A stretch of DNA of 13,539 nt from Campylobacterota bacterium (GTDB taxonomy: Bacteria > Campylobacterota > Campylobacteria > Campylobacterales > Sulfurovaceae), in the NCBI GenBank assembly GCA_003646505.1, contig QMKT01000033.1:1-13539 (forward strand), written 5' to 3'. Made by a program: the position numbers and the translations under genes. Below, piece by piece: positions 13,249 to 13,539 of this stretch (position 1 is the first letter of the stretch; each line of letters begins with the position of its first letter). Below the pieces are notes generated by a model, which saw only the letters and a program-made list of their open reading frames with translations, was not told the DNA's origin and did no database searches.

Positions 13249-13539
13249 ATGCAAGACTCCCCAGAATATTTGGCTAAAAAAGCTTTTTTCGATAAAGTAC
13301 TCACTGTTTACGGACGTAATCCCGTCATGGAAGCACTTGAAGATGAAAACATCACCATACATAAACTGCACCTCTCAAAATCAAACAAAGATGCTGATGT
13401 TCTTGAACAGATGAAGGACATTGCTAAGAAAAGAGACATTGAAGTCGTTTACCACGATAAACAGGCACTTTCCCGCATCTCTAAAAATGCGAAACAAGAC
13501 CAAGGGGTTGCTCTTGATATGGTTTTAGAACATATGGAA
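13249..13539 (+). CDS. rlmB: RlmB/TrmH-family 23S rRNA (guanosine-2'-O-)-methyltransferase, 5' part
   Basis: The 97 codons inside the window (the gene runs off the right edge) match the substrate-binding N-terminal domain of SpoU/TrmH-family 2'-O-ribose methyltransferases: VYGRNPVMEALEDENITIHKL begins near residue 19, then a helical stretch with EQMKDIAKKRDIEVVYHDKQAL, then NAKQDQGVAL (the family's hQGvvl step). RlmB methylates G2251 in 23S rRNA; the SPOUT catalytic domain lies beyond the window, so the exact target is not proven. The ATG at 13249 has AAAAGG at 13236-13241. That site abuts the mobile element, so the native 5' leader appears to have been split from this gene. Confidence 0.82.
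   Translation, partial: MQDSPEYLAKKAFFDKVLTVYGRNPVMEALEDENITIHKLHLSKSNKDADVLEQMKDIAKKRDIEVVYHDKQALSRISKNAKQDQGVALDMVLEHME

Noticed and set aside
13159..13371. 70-aa minus-strand ORF
   Set aside because: It runs antisense through the methyltransferase start and the right repeat, with no ribosome-binding site or recognisable features.
1..13539. CRISPR array, tRNA, rRNA or phage genes
   Set aside because: No spaced direct repeats, cloverleaf, rRNA segment or phage structural gene was seen on either strand.

Overview
The window is AT-rich bacterial DNA with tightly packed, overlapping genes. It reads as a chromosomal segment of a Campylobacterota (Epsilonproteobacteria), probably a Sulfurovum/Sulfurimonas-type chemolithotroph. 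The reason is gene order: rlpA, a KdsC-type phosphatase, lptC, lptA, engB, a small membrane protein and a PBP2 gene in this order is the arrangement I recall from Campylobacter jejuni (around Cj0646-Cj0652) and Helicobacter pylori (around HP1565-HP1571). This is from memory; no search was run.

Layout. Positions 1-457 hold no convincing gene. Positions 458-6799 are one plus-strand cell-envelope operon: rlpA, hisB, kdsC, lptC, lptA, engB, a short argA-type acetyltransferase, a MreD-like membrane protein and mrdA (PBP2). Most junctions overlap by 1-10 nt, which suggests translational coupling. hisB and argA are amino-acid biosynthesis genes lodged in an LPS/peptidoglycan operon. Positions 6833-8204 are a minus-strand pair, a Ca2+/cation antiporter and ybeY. 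Divergent from these is queC (8255-8923), followed by a perfect 10-bp hairpin shared with a convergent small lipoprotein (8989-9360). Next come a highly diverged HemF-family protein (9473-10459), a one-domain asparaginase overlapping it tail to tail, fabI, and an unclassified three-helix membrane protein on the minus strand (11850-12920). The right edge is the 5' part of an RlmB/TrmH-family rRNA methyltransferase gene (from 13249).

Most unusual features. (1) A 266-bp MITE-like element at 12970-13235 is bounded by a perfect 31-bp terminal inverted repeat. Its right end abuts the ribosome-binding site of the methyltransferase gene. It has no coding capacity of its own and contains several further nested inverted repeats. 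(2) The protein at 9473 keeps the HemF scaffold but has lost its signature Gly-rich motifs. (3) The PBP2 appears to have a Cys3-His version of the PBP2 metal site. (4) The 356-aa membrane protein belongs to no family I can name.

How the genes work together. The main operon joins LPS making and transport (KdsC for KDO, LptC/LptA for export) to peptidoglycan elongation and remodelling (PBP2, the MreD-like protein, RlpA) and ribosome assembly (EngB). YbeY, QueC and the RlmB-like enzyme are RNA-processing or modification functions, and FabI supplies fatty acids for lipid A and phospholipids. No complete new multi-gene defence or metabolic system was seen. The best candidates for novelty are the inverted-repeat element and the HemF-like protein.
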